Shown: one piece after another, positions 1 to 13,195 of the stretch
How the letters are laid out: the number at the start of each line of letters is the position of its first letter
Position numbering within the stretch: the first letter of the stretch is position 1
Assembly: GCA_039720395.1 (NCBI GenBank)
Contig: CM077834.1
Coordinates: 3,430,607-3,494,606 of the forward strand
Direction: 5' to 3'
Length of the DNA stretch: 64,000 nucleotides
Source of the DNA: Liquidambar formosana
Taxonomy: Eukaryota > Streptophyta > Magnoliopsida > Saxifragales > Altingiaceae
Program-made: the position numbers and the translations under genes
Notes under the pieces: generated by a model
Database searches by the model: none
Told to the model about the DNA's origin: nothing
What the model saw: the letters and a program-made list of their open reading frames with translations, nothing else

Positions 1-249
1 TCCTAAGACAAGAAATAAACCCACATATCTTAACGAATAATGGCTTGAGTAACAGTGATGGCAACATATTACATAATGGCTACAGGGCAGCCTTCAGTTA
101 GGAGCATAGGGCACCACAGTGCCTTCCCTGAGTTCCCTTCCCAATTCAATCGGTACTGACCCCAATTCAAACCTACCTTGAAAAATTGTCATAACCATAT
201 CCTAAGAGGGGAGGGATGGAACAGGTCATGTTTTTGTGTGTAGTACATA

Positions 250-284
<35 letters not shown>

Positions 285-679
285 AGAAAAAAGACATAGG
301 GACAGAAAAATAGACAATGAGCACACCAAGACCCTAAAACCAACCCTGCTGGGAACTAAGCTAGGTTTGAAAATCCCATTAATTGTAATCATAAAAAAAT
401 TACATGTATCACAAACCAGTCCTAATAGGGGTGCGTGCACAGATTTGAAGGGCCTATTTGCTCATTACCAACCCTGTTGCTGCTCCTACATTTAATAGAA
501 CCACACAATTTTGTCTTTCTAAAAACTTTCAAGGCCTAACCACTCTGTTTAAAATAATATCGCTTGTTAAAGAGTAATGGGGTTTCCTTAATTAAAAATG
601 TATAAATGAATAAATATTGATGAAATAATTAAGATCAATTACACCTCCTAACAAGCATATGAGACCAGTTTCAACTTAC
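1..679 (-). other. Intron of the SHV3-like gene
   Basis: The donor GTAAG follows exon 6 at 679-675 on the minus strand. No continuation of the second GDPD domain is readable in 1-600, so this is taken as intron running off the left edge. It contains a pure (AC)n microsatellite at 252-280. The short open frame across the microsatellite is not coding. Confidence 0.6.
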
Positions 680-3351
680 GGGTCAAGCCTTGAATCTCGT
701 TCCATGTGAGGCTGAAGGTAAAAATGCCACTGCGCTCCTGAATCTCTGGAATGGTTGTTGAAAGGTTGCTAAAACTTGATTGAGCAACATTTGTACTATC
801 TATAAGATTTATAGAGCTCAAGCAAAATGGTATTCCATCATTTGTCATTTGCACAGGACAATCAATGACATCTGCACCATCTGAAATAGCACTTTTGTAT
901 GCCAAATCAGTACAACCAGGGTAGTCGCCACCTGCTCCATTGTGTGAGATAACCAAAGGCTTGGCTGAAACAGGAATAAGGTTAAAGAAATAAGTGACAT
1001 TGATCTTCTATGAAATATGCTGCTGAATTAAAATATACAGAACATATAGGGTTATACCACTTTTGGGCTATGAGCCAAAAAAGACGATCATTTTGAGAGG
1101 GGAAACATGCACACACACACAGTATTAGTTGCATACCTTGTCCTGAATCATTTTTGCCTATGTGTGAAAAGCATTCTGCAGTGAAAGAAAGAAATCAGTG
1201 ATTGTACAGGAAGAAGAAAACATCAGGAAGAAGAAATTACTTGAAACTAAGCAGCAAATAATTTTAAAGATACAACTGATTACCTAGGAAACCTAATGAG
1301 TTTTAAGTGATGCAGTAAATCACATGCCCACGGCCTTATTTCTGCCCCAATCAATTTTCTTTGATAGGTGTGGGTTGTGATTCCAAACATGGATGACTTT
1401 GAAGCCTAGGCTGCTTTCTTTTGACTAAGAAGATCAAATAAGCATTTAACTACAATAGTTTCCCACATTTGACAAGTTTGGGAAATGAAATATAAATATA
1501 TATCAGTGCTCATTATATCGTACAAGTGAAAACTAAATCACCTCTGTGTTGTATTGAACTATAAAGATCTATTCCCGATTGCCTAAAAATGGCTAGGACT
1601 AAGAACCTCCATCCTCTCCGCACACACACACACACACACACAAGGGAAAAAAAAAAAATGGGGAGGGGGCGGTGTGTTATGCCTTTTGATCAAGATATGT
1701 TGCACAACTAGAAGCTCTAGTGAAGTGCAACTTAAGAAGTGTGATTATGTTCCACAGCATGCTTTCAACTGTATTATGGTCAATGGCACCACAAAAATGA
1801 AATTATAAGCACAGAAATATAGAAAACAGAACACAAATGATTCACATGGTTTGTTTTATTACGCCCACACTTACAGGCAAAGATGACAAAAGAGATCCTC
1901 CTTTATATTAATAGTTTACTCCTGATTTGATTTAGAAATTAAGCGTAAAAAAATGCTCAGGCAATGTTTTAAAAAACAAATGCAATATTAAAAAGCTGAT
2001 CCACTAAGAGAAAATAGATAGACAGAACTCATTTCATAGGAACAATTGAATTCTGTAGTACATGAACAACTCATGAATTCTGTAGTACATGAACAACTCA
2101 TGAATCATCAGAGAACTATCCAGCAGAGGGAAGTTATGGAAAGATATTTTTTCGAAGACTAGCAATATTGTAAGATCTGAAACATCATGACAAACAATAT
2201 TTGTAAGATCTGAAACATCAGGAGGCACTATAAATGAGAATCAACCAATAAAGTCCACCACTAGCCTCCATCTAAAGATTTGTGTAGTTTAAATCCAATT
2301 ACAGCCAACTGAGTGGCAATAACAAAAATTAAATCGCACTTTAAATTCTCCCAAATTCTGATGGACAACTTGCACAAAAACTTATATCTAGTCTGCAAGT
2401 AATCATGTGAGACATGAACCACCAGCAGAAAGAAATTTACACAAAAGTGAACCAATTTCTCAAAATCTGTACTGATGCATATATTCAGGGAATATTATTC
2501 ATAATAAGAGCAAAATATCCCATTAAAAATATGTTAATAAGAGCATAACTTACCTATGGCCTCTGATGGAGTTATTGGGAAGTCAGATAGCACACCATCA
2601 ACAGAGAAGACACCATTGTCAACATAATTAAGATACTCAGCCACCGGATCATAACTGTAATTGTAGCTTAAAGGAAAATCATTCACAAAGTTTGCTGCAA
2701 AAACTTCTAGCCCTTCTTTATGAGCATCCAACACAACAGACGTGTGAGGTAGTAAATATTGACTTGCATCTTCAGGCCATATGTAAGACTTGGGAACAAG
2801 AATACCAGAGGCAAATGTCTTAACAAATGTAAGATTCTTCAAGAGGGAACCATAAGTCTGGTTGGTTAAAGGCTCAATCTCCTCTACTGTTAGAAAGCGG
2901 AAAACCAGCTTTGTCTTGCTTGGTTTAATTCGTGCATATATACTTCCGAGGAAATTTACCTCTGGTGATGAGATATAATCAACGATGACAATTCTAGATA
3001 CAGAAAGTACAAAGCTTCTCATGCTCAAATTGTGTTGCCTGAAGAATGCATCGTGCTGCGAAAGTATTAGAACAAAAATAATAGCTCAGACACTGTACCC
3101 TACATACATCAAGAACAACCTTAAAAGAAAACATCAACTTAACGTTGAGAGCAGTTTATAATTCATTTTTTACCTGAATATTCAACCATAAGCCTGGTGG
3201 TCTAAGTTGCTGAGACACGTTTTGAACAGTAAGAATTTGGAACACATTACCATCAAATCTATTACTTCGAGAATAAATTCCTTGAGTCACTGTTCCGGTA
3301 ACAAAGAAGCTATCAATATATTAGCATATGTCACACCTCAAAATGCAGCAC

Positions 3352-3387
<36 letters not shown>

Positions 3388-6300
3388 GAAAAGGCAGCCC
3401 GCAGAGCAATTAGTTTATCAGTGCTCAGAAGCAGACTCAAAGAACTCTCCATAACCATCAATCATCAGTTTCAACATTTCATAACTAGACTACTCATACA
3501 ATTTAGCAGGTTAACCCAGGATACAGACCCCCTACTAGGATGGTTTGACCACTAGCCGAGGTATGACTAACACTAAATGAATATGACCCAATTCATTTGA
3601 CTGGTTGCAATGAACTAACTACTTAAAAAAGAGCCAAATCACATTAGATCGAAGTAGGATCATAAAATTTTATCTTTTCAATATATTTATAAAAAAATGT
3701 ATTTATTTGATTATAAATGATTTATAGAAAATTTTACTTTCTTATTGAGAAATGTGTCATACGGAACATGTGAGAAAAAAATAAGCAAAGTTTATGGGTG
3801 GATAATTAAGCATAGCTCAGGTGAGTATACTTAGGTGGATTGTGTGGCAAGCCTATAAAGAATGACGCTTGAAAAGAACATTATTGTGGACCTGCTTACA
3901 TCCATTCTGAGAAAGGAAGACACTGACTGCACATCAGATTGTTGAAAGTCACCTTCCCCAAATATATGAGACATGTAACCACCTTAGAAAGTATGGAAAC
4001 TAATGATAGTTCAAGGATTCAATCATAACAGTAATTCAAATGACAAAAGCTTATCCGTATAGATAGTTTGACAGTGGGTCCACGTAAAACATAGACTAAA
4101 TGCATTAACTCATAGAAAACAAAGCCTACAGGGAAATATCGCAAACTTCAAATGTTAGCAAACAGTTTATACACTTACAGTCCCATAAGTCCCAATATTT
4201 TAATATGATTTTTTTTAAACAATTTCAAAAACACTAAGAATGAAATTGACCAAACATGAGGAAACTTATAATCATGGAATCAAAGCATAAAATTTGGCTC
4301 ACAGAAAAAGAGAGGGGGGGGGGGGGGGGGGGGGGGGGACAGATTAAGGAACGCATAACAGTATGAACTTACAGACAACATTGGCTAAGTCATCGAGAGT
4401 GAAATCCACAGAAAACCATCCCGACGTTGGGACCCCATTGATGAGGTAGTTTTTATTCTTATTTTTGAAAACATAAGCAATGTCAGAAGAATTTTGAAGA
4501 TTGACATCTGGAGAGCAGATCCCAGAATTATCTTTCGTTAATTGCACATCACACCATAGGACCACATTGGGTACACTAGTACTTAATGCAACACCGTAAG
4601 CAGCTGAACTTGAATCGGGAAACAACCCTGAAAACCCACCACGTGCAATGACTAAAGGTGCATCTCCTGCGAAAGGAAACCAATGAGTGAATTTTCAATA
4701 TACATAGTCCAAAAAAATTTCTTTTTATTTTATCCTTTGTGAAATAATATAATATCAGGTATTTATCTACAGCACTAAGAAAAATTTTGCGAAAAACTAA
4801 TCTTACATATTAGTTATATACATACATTTACAAATGAAGCACCACATACAAAAGTGATGAACTCTCCAATTTCTCTATCCAAACAACATGTTACACAATT
4901 AGGGCATCAGCCATGAGACCATTCAATAAGCAAATCTGAAATGCATGACGGCAAAGATTGTGTTCAGCTCTTCTTTCCGTCCCCGCCTAACAAGTTATCT
5001 AGACCTTTGGCCCAACTAATCCCCTAGACACGGGTAAGGCCACTGCCCACTCCACATAACACTCAGAATGAATTCAGCTGGTGGATAGCCCGAAGAGGGA
5101 GTGGGAAGTCAAAACTCAAAACCAGAACTTCCCAGTTCTTGAAGCGTAAGTCCCATGAACCCTTAGTCCATCTCTTGGTATTTATACAGCTCTAATTTCT
5201 ACATTAAGTACAATACTCTTCTATCGTTTGGACCAAAAATAAAAGATCTATAGATCTTCTTGAGGTCACAAACCAAAGTGATATACAATAACCAAAATAG
5301 TATAGAACATAATTCTAAGTAGAAGTTTTCAACTCTTCCAAATCAGACCGAGAAACAAATTCAAAGAAAGATCTCATTTTCAACACATATCAATATTTCA
5401 CCTCTTCCGAATCAGACCCAAAAACGATTTCAAAGAAATATCTCATTTTCGACACACTTCCTTATATATAGCCATATTTGCAAAAGCTGACGGGGGCTGT
5501 TTAACATTAATAAATCTCATAACTCTGCACTCTTTCCATAGCCAGCTAAAGTTAGAAAAACTTTCTTCAGTTAGAATTTATTTATTTTCATCCATTTTTC
5601 TATTGGGAAAAAAAAAAAGAAATAAAAGAAAAGAAAAGTTCTTAATAATGCTTTGAGATAGGAAAGCCAATTTAAGCTTTTCCCTTTCCTTTCCCGAGGG
5701 CCAAACGGAGCTGTACTCCTTTTGAGAGAGAGAGAGAGAGAGAGAGATGCATTAATTCATCAACTGCGAACTAAAAACTAATGGTTACCAGAAAACAAAG
5801 GCAGAAAGTTATCACCCTAGAATTCAGCAGTCATAGATTTCCGTTTGGTTAACGAGAAAATTAAGGAAAATGAGAGAAAATTAATCATAAGATTTGATTA
5901 ATCCATTGACCATTATTTAATAACCCACCAAAAAATAATAATAATAAAACTAAAGAGGACAAAACTCTGTTCAAACTGAGCTACTCAAACTCATCATCCT
6001 AGATTTCAACAGCCACAGATTTCCGTTTGTTTGATGAGAAAATGCAAGAAAAGAAAAAAAAATCAAAATCTTTGCAACTGTACTCAAACTGAGCGTACTT
6101 TAACTACCTAGCTCAGCAGAGTAAATCAAAACACCACATTCAAAATTTTCTTTCATTTTTTTTTCCTATCTTTTCTGAGCAACCATACAGAGGGTAAATC
6201 TAAGCCAAAGAAAGTAGCTCGATATACAAACACAAATATAAAATATATATATATAGAGAGAGAGAGAGAGCTAGAGAGAGAGTGAGCAGAAGATCTACCG

Positions 6301-6404
6301 CTGAGTGTTTTCCAAGGACTGGTACTATTGCTAGATCCCTGAGCAGCGGCTAGAGCTGCTAGTTGAAGAATGAGGAGTAGACTAGGAACGAGAAAGTTCC
6401 GCAT
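680..6404 (-). CDS. GDPDL: SHV3-like glycerophosphodiester phosphodiesterase-like protein, 3' part outside window
   Basis: Seen: six minus-strand exons at 6299-6404, 4373-4666, 3174-3289, 2554-3055, 1137-1175 and 680-964, with GT-AG borders and continuous frame, giving about 447 residues. The start is the ATG at 6404, followed by a hydrophobic signal peptide ([14 protein letters not shown]). The first GDPD-like domain opens with [10 protein letters not shown] (residues 36-45), where canonical GDPDs have an HRG; the later FPDSS stands in place of PENT. A second domain opens in the last exon with [17 protein letters not shown]. Two tandem, catalytically altered GDPD domains with Asn-rich glycosylation sites are typical of the plant SHV3/SVL (GDPDL) family, which are GPI-anchored at the cell surface and affect cellulose and pectin organisation and root-hair growth. 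Family members are about 750 residues, so roughly 300 C-terminal residues, including the GPI signal, lie left of position 1. Which paralogue this is cannot be told. The 5' leader is rich in GA repeats. Confidence 0.93.
2050..2225. repeat. Two short tandem duplications in an intron
   Basis: A unit of about 29 bases reading TTCTGTAGTACATGAACAAC is present twice in succession around 2050-2105. A second unit ending AAGATCTGAAACATCA is repeated at about 2165-2220. Both lie in intron 4 of the SHV3-like gene and do not touch splice sites. Confidence 0.7.
3354..3385. repeat. Poly-A tract, 32 A
   Basis: Uninterrupted homopolymer in intron 2 of the SHV3-like gene. It is poly-T on the transcribed strand, about 65 bases upstream of the exon 3 acceptor, and so may form part of its polypyrimidine context. 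Confidence 0.9.
4314..4338. repeat. Poly-G tract, 25 G
   Basis: Uninterrupted G run (poly-C on the gene's sense strand), 34 bases past the end of exon 2 of the SHV3-like gene. Exact length is uncertain because such runs are prone to sequencing error. Confidence 0.85.
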
Positions 6405-6555
6405 TGCCGGAAAAGTTCGCCGGCCAACCTCCGAGCTCTGGAAACTTCCGGCGATCTCCGGCGGATCTGTCAGGGTTTCTTGGGAAATGTGCGAGATTTT
6501 GGGTTGGGGAAGAGAGCAACGGTGTGTGAAATTTTTTTGCTTATTTTTCAGGTGC

Positions 6556-6558
<3 letters not shown>

Positions 6559-6587
<29 letters not shown>
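6559..6587. repeat. (GA)n microsatellite in the SHV3-like leader/promoter
   Basis: About 14 GA units, 155 bases upstream of the ATG at 6404. Related GA tracts occur at 5724-5747 and 6255-6281 in the first intron. On the sense strand these are CT tracts, a common feature of plant core promoters and 5' leaders. Confidence 0.85.
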
Positions 6588-6590
<3 letters not shown>

Positions 6591-6988
6591 AGAGAGGAGG
6601 GTGTGAGTGAACTTTCTGCCTTTTCGGGTTGGCTTTAAATGTATTTATCTAATTATAAATGTATGAAATAAATAATTGTAATGATTTAAGCCGTTTCCAG
6701 CATTGCGCGCTCCCACGTATTGATTGTCAATTGACTGGCTCTAGTCGGCTTGAGCAAGCTGCGTGTTCACTGTCTTTTTCTTTTCTTTTCTTTTTTATTC
6801 TCTTTAATTGAGTCTTTTTTTTTTTCTGTTTTTTTTTTTTTTTGTTCTTTTTCTCTGAGAGGGTGTCTATTATCCTTGGTGAAAAATAGTACAAAGCAAG
6901 AGTCATACGTGGAGAAAACAAATGCGTGCGGATATGATATCATTTCTCAATAGAAATACAATAATAAAATACAAACATAATAATATAT

Positions 6989-7184
6989 GGGTTTTTTTAA
7001 TATGTGTCCAAAGAAGGCATGTTAAACTATAATTAATAATCTAATGATTGTATTATAAATAATGAAAATATATTGTAAATGATGAAAGTTATTTGGAAAA
7101 CTGTTAAAACACATTTTTTTATGTACTAATTAGATATTAATTGCACCTTAATGTGTGTCCTAAGGGCACATATTAAGAAAACCC
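6989..7184. mobile_element. MITE, Mutator-like (196 bp)
   Basis: Seen: terminal inverted repeats of about 22-25 bases, beginning GGGTTTTTTTAATATGTG on the left and its near-complement CACATATTAAGAAAACCC on the right. The element is flanked on both sides by the identical 9-mer ATAATATAT (6980-6988 and 7185-7193). A 9-bp target duplication with a terminal G is the Mutator superfamily signature. It is too short to code for anything. The flank is AT-rich, so a chance 9-bp match is less improbable than usual, but it falls exactly at the inverted-repeat ends. Confidence 0.75.
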
Positions 7185-7199
7185 ATAATATATATGTTA

Positions 7200-8820
7200 A
7201 AATCTAAATGAGATTTAATCCATATTTTGATACATATTCCATATCTCTAACCTATATTTCAATTGCATGAAAAATGCTACCATGCCATAAGGATAACATA
7301 TACACCGCATGATCAGTTGAGAGACATGTCATGTCATGTATGAGTCATTTAACATCACTTCTAATGCATACATCATTCGAATATAGCTTTTAATGATCAG
7401 TGATATAACATAAGCGTGATCATATAATATTATTGTTATACACAAAATTTTCTTCTTGACTAATAGTATATGTTTATCGTGAGCTCTTTTTTTTTCTTCT
7501 TTTTTTTTTTAAATTGGCCCGACGAATAGATGCATTTTTATCGGAATAGTTAAACTTTACTTCTTCAAGTTTAATCGGTCCTCTCTTTTATCTTTTGTGA
7601 TTTTTCTCTATTTTGTTCTAAGTATACCCAATAATTCTTGTCATATGCTTTTCATAATTTTTTGGAGAGAGACATACACTAATACATTATAGATGTAGGA
7701 ATGAGCACTTCAGCTCAACAGTCATTGCCTTTTGGAGAGAGTGTCCACTGCTTGCGTAGGGGGAACGGTACGATTATGCCGCTAGGCCACTTGGGCACTT
7801 GGCTCGATGAAAGGGAAAGAACTTTGTTTATTTTCCAATGAATGTTGGAATCCATATAATGTAACAAAATATTGCTTGTTAGTTGTTAACTTGAATCCAT
7901 ATAATGTAAAAGATGAGGAGGAAAATGAAATTCCAAATTCTTTTGTAAGAAGCTATAAGGTGCCATCTTTTTTTTCCCCTACTATCTTATTACAATAAAT
8001 TTGTTCTATGTTATCTTCACAATTGTGACGGGTCTTGGAACTAGAGTTGGTGATGAGGTACGCATGGCACCTCAGTGAGATAACCTTGTGGACTTTAATT
8101 ACTTAGGAAGAAAAATTAATTAAAAAAAAGAATTTTATATTTTTTTAGGATTAATCACTCTATCATGCCAATAGGGCATTGATATGTTGGCATTGATATG
8201 AACTTTTGAAAACATGTAAAGATAAGAAGGTTTGGTGTTGGATGGAGCACAAAAATATTAATGGAAACTTTGATTGAAAAATTGAACCATCTAAGTTAAT
8301 AGCCAACATGACATGATGGGAAGGTTAAAGGTGCCTCTTTGTAAACCTTCTTAGCTCTAGCGAGTTTGGATGGGATAGAACAGTTGGTCTCAATAAATAA
8401 GAAATTAAATGTCACAAGTTCAATGTCCTTTACATAGCCGATTGTCGATCAAAATTTTTCCAAATGTTTATTGATACAGTGTGATTTGTCTTATCTATGT
8501 TTGAAGATTGATAAAGATGAAGGCTAAATATCTCATTATCAATATATATGCATGCAAACATGCTTAATGATACCATAGAAAAGACACTTAACATGAAAAT
8601 TTTAAGTTAACTTTCACTCAGATTTGTACTATGTACACTCCATCCACATATCTACGCATTTAGTGAAAAGAAAGAAGATTTAAACTATAAACTTTTAGTT
8701 CATAAACCATAATCCAGTGAGTTGAATTCTAATTAACTCATTTCCAAACATCTCTCAAACTACTAAATGTAACCTTTTCTTCTTTCTTCTTCTTTGGTTG
8801 ATATTGTGAAATGAATGTGG
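7200..8820. other. Intergenic, no gene seen
   Basis: AT-rich sequence with frequent stops in all frames, several T-tracts and no splice-supported coding similarity. Open frames here have no codon structure or recognised family. Confidence 0.6.
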
Positions 8821-8979
8821 GTGCACGTACTGTCCTGCACCATGGCAGTGAATATGACTGGGTCAACATTTCTTGGCTCGAGCCTGGAAGCCTGAGCCAA
8901 CAACGCTTTACCAAGCTGCTGATTCAACGACAGCTAGGGAGGCGACCACAACAGGGGATATGACGACCTGGCAAAATGC

Positions 8980-9022
8980 CTACGTGGCGACTCACCAACT
9001 TGCGGCCCACCATGACGTCATC
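8980..9022. promoter_or_regulatory. ACGT-core cluster: ABRE-like TACGTGGC and palindromic TGACGTCA
   Basis: TACGTGGC at 8981-8988 contains an ABRE core. TGACGTCA at 9013-9020 is a perfect C-box/CRE-type palindrome, a bZIP-factor target. Both sit in a locally GC-richer stretch (about 8830-9130) inside AT-rich DNA. No gene follows in either direction within several kb, so a real promoter role is unproved; it may be a relic. Confidence 0.35.
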
Positions 9023-9446
9023 AAAACGCGCAAAACAGTCACGTTCACATGGGACCCACACATTGGCTTGGTCCAGGTAAAGGGCATTTCGATGTTGAGA
9101 GGTGAGAAAAGCTACTGTCAGGGCGTCCTCATCATAAATATATTGCTGTGCCATCCATTTATTTTAGAGAAGAAAAAGGGCTATTATTATTTTTTATTTT
9201 CTTTTGTTACACATGATTAGGACACATACACCCAACACACAAATGAAAATGACCATATATATGGACATAGACCAAACAAGGGACCATGAGAAAAAAGGGT
9301 TATAAATCTTTATTCTATTATTCTTTCTTTTTTCCTTAATAATGTATCTATGGATGAGGCATGTGATTAAGAAACACAAAAAAAAAAAAAAAAATTATGT
9401 TTGCACCCTTGAAGCTATAAAATTTAACTATTTTCGAAAAAGTTGG

Positions 9447-9599
9447 TGTGAACACATGATACCAAGCCTTACTCGAGGCTGACAAACCAGTTAGTGTAGG
9501 GAAATGCGTATAAAATTTGCGTCGATTGATTTTGATCCAAAAACATTACGTGTTTTGAACCTATATCTCGATTAGAGTTTAATGCTCTTTCTTATTAAA

Positions 9600-9646
<47 letters not shown>

Positions 9647-10365
9647 ATTTTTAACTCGCGTGTGTAAATTGAATTTAACATATTTTTAACTTAATATACA
9701 CCAACTAAATGGACTAAATGTAATAAACCCATATCTAAAATAATTGAAAAAAACATAAGAAGTTGTGAGAAGGAAAATGAAGGAGACCGACTTCATAGCC
9801 ATAGCAATCACTTGCAGGAAGGGGACAATCTAACTTTTTGGGCAGCGATTAGGATCGTGAAACCCATAAAAAACGGTCTAGAATTTGGAATGGAGTCAAT
9901 GTGCAAACAAACAGACGAGGTAACGTTTGAGGGGCTGATGTGAACACATGACACCAAGTTTTTCTCGAGGCTAACAAATTAGTTAGTGCAGAGAAATGTG
10001 TATAAAATTTGCGTCCATTGATTTTGATCCAAAAACATTATGTGTTTTGAACCAATATCTTGATCAGACTTTAATGTTCTTTCTTATCAAAAAAATGCAT
10101 TTAACATATTTTTAACTCGACATAAACTAATTAAAGGGACAAAATGTAATAAACCCATATATAAAATAATTGAAAAAAATAAAAAATGTTGCGAGAAGAA
10201 AGATGAAGGAGACCGACTACTTGGCCGTAGCAGTCACTTGCAGGAAGGGGACAATCTAACTTTTGGGGCAGCGATGGGGATTGTGAAGCCCATGAAAAAC
10301 GGTCTAGAATTTGGAATGGAATCAACGTGCAAACAGACAGACGAGGTAACGCCGGAGGGGCTGAT
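9447..10365. repeat. Imperfect tandem duplication, two units
   Basis: Unit 1 (about 9447-9938) and unit 2 (about 9939-10365) both begin TGTGAACACATGA and end near GGGGCTGAT. They share blocks such as TTTTGATCCAAAAACATTA and GGTCTAGAATTTGGAATGGA. Unit 1 is longer, largely because it has gained a poly-A/(TA)n tract at 9598-9641. No coding function is recognised in either unit. Confidence 0.85.
9608..9641. repeat. (TA)n microsatellite
   Basis: About 17 TA units after an A-tract. Absent from the matching position of the second tandem unit, so it expanded after the duplication. Confidence 0.9.
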
Positions 10366-10369
10366 ATCT

Positions 10370-10953
10370 GATACTGACCCCTTGAATAGTCTAACCCATA
10401 GGCAAAAGCACATCTTAATTTAAATAGTTTTTGCTTAGCTGCCTTGTAGGTAGGATTTTGGTTTCTTTGACAAATGACATTCTGAGGTGGGTAGCGATTT
10501 TCATTTGACTTTTTATTTATTGCTTGCGTACTTATTATTAAGCCGCGTAAAGTAATCTAGTTATCAAACACTTAATTAAAATTAAAAAAAAAAAAAGGGT
10601 ATTTGGAGGGATGAGATGGAATTGGAATTTTTTTTTTTTTTTTTTAAGTAGAAGACCTAATGGTTATTAGTAGAAGGGGTTAGAGTAAGAGGATACAATT
10701 TTTTTTTTGCTCAATTCCTAAGTCATTGGATTCATAAGATCCAATGGTATGCTGAAAAACTAGCATAGCTAAGCTCCACTTAACATTACATTTGATAAAT
10801 GAGCTAAGTGTAAAACCCAAGTACAAAATTATGTCTTCAGATCCTAGTCCATACCATAGTGTTTACATGAGTAAGGTCCCTGGCCACACAATGGTGAAAA
10901 CCAATTCTATCCTCATCCAATATTTCATACGAAAAGGCAAGAGGAATATTTTA

Positions 10954-10984
<31 letters not shown>

Positions 10985-13078
10985 AAGGAGTATTTTAGAT
11001 TTTACTTTTACCAAAATTTCAATGTAAAATATTCCCCTAAAGATTTATATTAGATACTCCATACTTAAACAGACAACAATGATTGCGAAGAGTCCTTGAG
11101 AAAATATGCCTATAACCTCTAGACCAAACCCCAGCACAGCAAGAGGATCATTAGTTGCACAAAACAGGAAGCCATGGCATGTGCGACAAATTTGCCTCTT
11201 GAAAGCAAAAAAGAAAGCTTGACACGCGTGCTCAAAATCAATCAGTGGATTCAGGGAGGCTACTAGTAGGATGTCCGGCGAAAATGTGCCTAGGAATGAG
11301 TAGAAATTATACTAACAAGTTTGTCTCCATGGAGCATGAGTAGCCTCTAACCAGTAAACATCTTGAAGACCAATTCTAATACGTAGCAGATAATTCAGGA
11401 ATAATATTGGCTGTTCTACCAATATTAGTAGAAAACTTCAATAAAAAGGAATCTGAGTTTCTAATTTCCCTTTTTTTTCTTCCTGCTTTATTAATTTTCT
11501 ACACTCGTAAAAATAATACCAACATGGGGTGGCAACAGTTACAAAAAATAGTTGTGGGGTTGTGGGACTGTAAAAATGCAGTTACAATGTGCGAGTTATG
11601 GTGCAAAGGCTTGAAGAAATTAATCTCTGGTGGTGAATTTCTTTAATATTCCTATCCCGCAATGAGGAAATTTTTTTGGTCGTTGACGTTTTATGCAAAG
11701 TTAAATAATATTTACTAGATATGATAACCTCATATCTCTTGAAAAATTACGTATATCTGCATATTAATTATTAGATTACTCAAGCAAACTCAAACATCCA
11801 AGCAGGGGTCCTCTCTCATTAATCATATATCTTTGCTTTTTTAACTTTCTTCTCTCCTTTTCATTTTTTTTTGGAAAAAACTTTTAGGGCAAGAAAATTC
11901 CTCCTCGTTTGCAATAATTCACCCACTTTATTGCAAGCGTCGCCAAAACATGGACCTCCTAACTGGACCCGTCCCTTCCCATTGTTTCCCGATTAGTGCT
12001 AGTGCTGCCATTATGCCCAGCTACCACTTCCTCCGTAGTCCCTACCACCACTATTGCCATCTTAAATCCTTCACCAGCTGTACATGCACGCGTAATGGCT
12101 GTACCTCACGTAATGACATTTTACAAGAGAGAGAGAGAGAGAGAGAGATGGGTTTAATTCTTACTTTGGAGATTGATGGGCAAAATCAAGTAACAATCCT
12201 CGATTAACATATTCAATCTCAAGCTTAGCGTAAATATTTTTATTTAAATTTACTTGACCAAATGATATAGTAACTGAGCTAATCAATTAAAAATTCACTA
12301 AAAGAATAAATATATAGTGGGTTGATGAGGCGGCTGCAACAGCATTTGGGTGAGTAAATTTAGAAATTTCAACATTTTCCCTAAATTTCTCATAAGGCGT
12401 CATGATTTGATGATGATATTGACTAATTGTTCGACTAAATAAAGTTAAAATCCTTGATTAACCTATTAAATCTCCCACGTGGCATCATGATTTGTAACGC
12501 TACGAACCAATTTAGCCATGTGGCTCAACCTTATGAATTTGCATGATGCATGGTCATCACCGTTTAAAACTTCTTGTTTTAATTTATTAACAAAGAGGGG
12601 GAAAAATCCATCATATCTTGATCAAGCTAGCACGGAAAGATAAGGAAGATCTGGTTATGAAAATGATGGGGTTAGTAACTTTGGCAATGCAAGTGGGTAA
12701 ACGTGGGTTAGAGAGACCAAGAGGTCATGGGGTGGGGGGAAGTATCCTTCTTTTCCAACAACCTAAATAAAAAGGGAAAAGGCGGTCAGATTCCCCCTTT
12801 CAAAACTGTGATCCCAAGTCCTGGTCATTCTTTTACCCAAAAAAGAAAAAAAGAGTCTTGGTCATTATCTTTTTAATTTTTAATTATTATTTATGAAAAT
12901 AAAGAGGTTATCTTGATAGCTAAAAGTTTGGAGGGCCAACTTCTCACATGGGAATGACCTTTGGGCCTAGGTACTGTCGTCCCTCAATTTTATCAGCGCC
13001 CTCCACTTCTTTTAATTTTTTAAGATTTTATGCTAAATATTAAAGATTTTTATGAAAAATAGTCGCGAGGTCCATTAG
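10370..13078. other. Intergenic, no gene seen
   Basis: AT-rich with homopolymers, an (ATT)n tract at 10955-10983 and a (GA)n tract at 12127-12148. The short open frames (for example 11950-12207) run into the microsatellite and match no family I know. Confidence 0.6.
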
Positions 13079-13121
13079 AAAATATAATTTTGAACAATTT
13101 TTAAAAAAAAAACATTTTTCC

Positions 13122-13195
13122 AAAATCTATCGTTTAAGTAGATTTTTTGATAAATGTAATCTCTATTTCAAAATTCTATTTAAACAATAGATTTT
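13122..13195. repeat. Inverted repeat (hairpin) inside the duplicated unit
   Basis: Arms 13122-13146 and 13171-13195 are imperfect complements of about 25 bases (AAAATCTATCGTTTAAG against TTTAAACAATAGATTTT), separated by a 24-base spacer. The same structure is present in copy 2 around 16133-16206, close to where the solo LTR inserted. It may be a fold-back relic. Confidence 0.6.

Noticed and set aside
8873..9220. Plus-strand open frame of 115 codons in the GC-richer island
   Set aside because: No similarity to a known family, no splice context, and length is explained by local GC-richness.
11950..12207. Plus-strand open frame starting MDLLTGPVPSH
   Set aside because: It ends in a GA microsatellite, has no domain and no supporting splice or promoter context.
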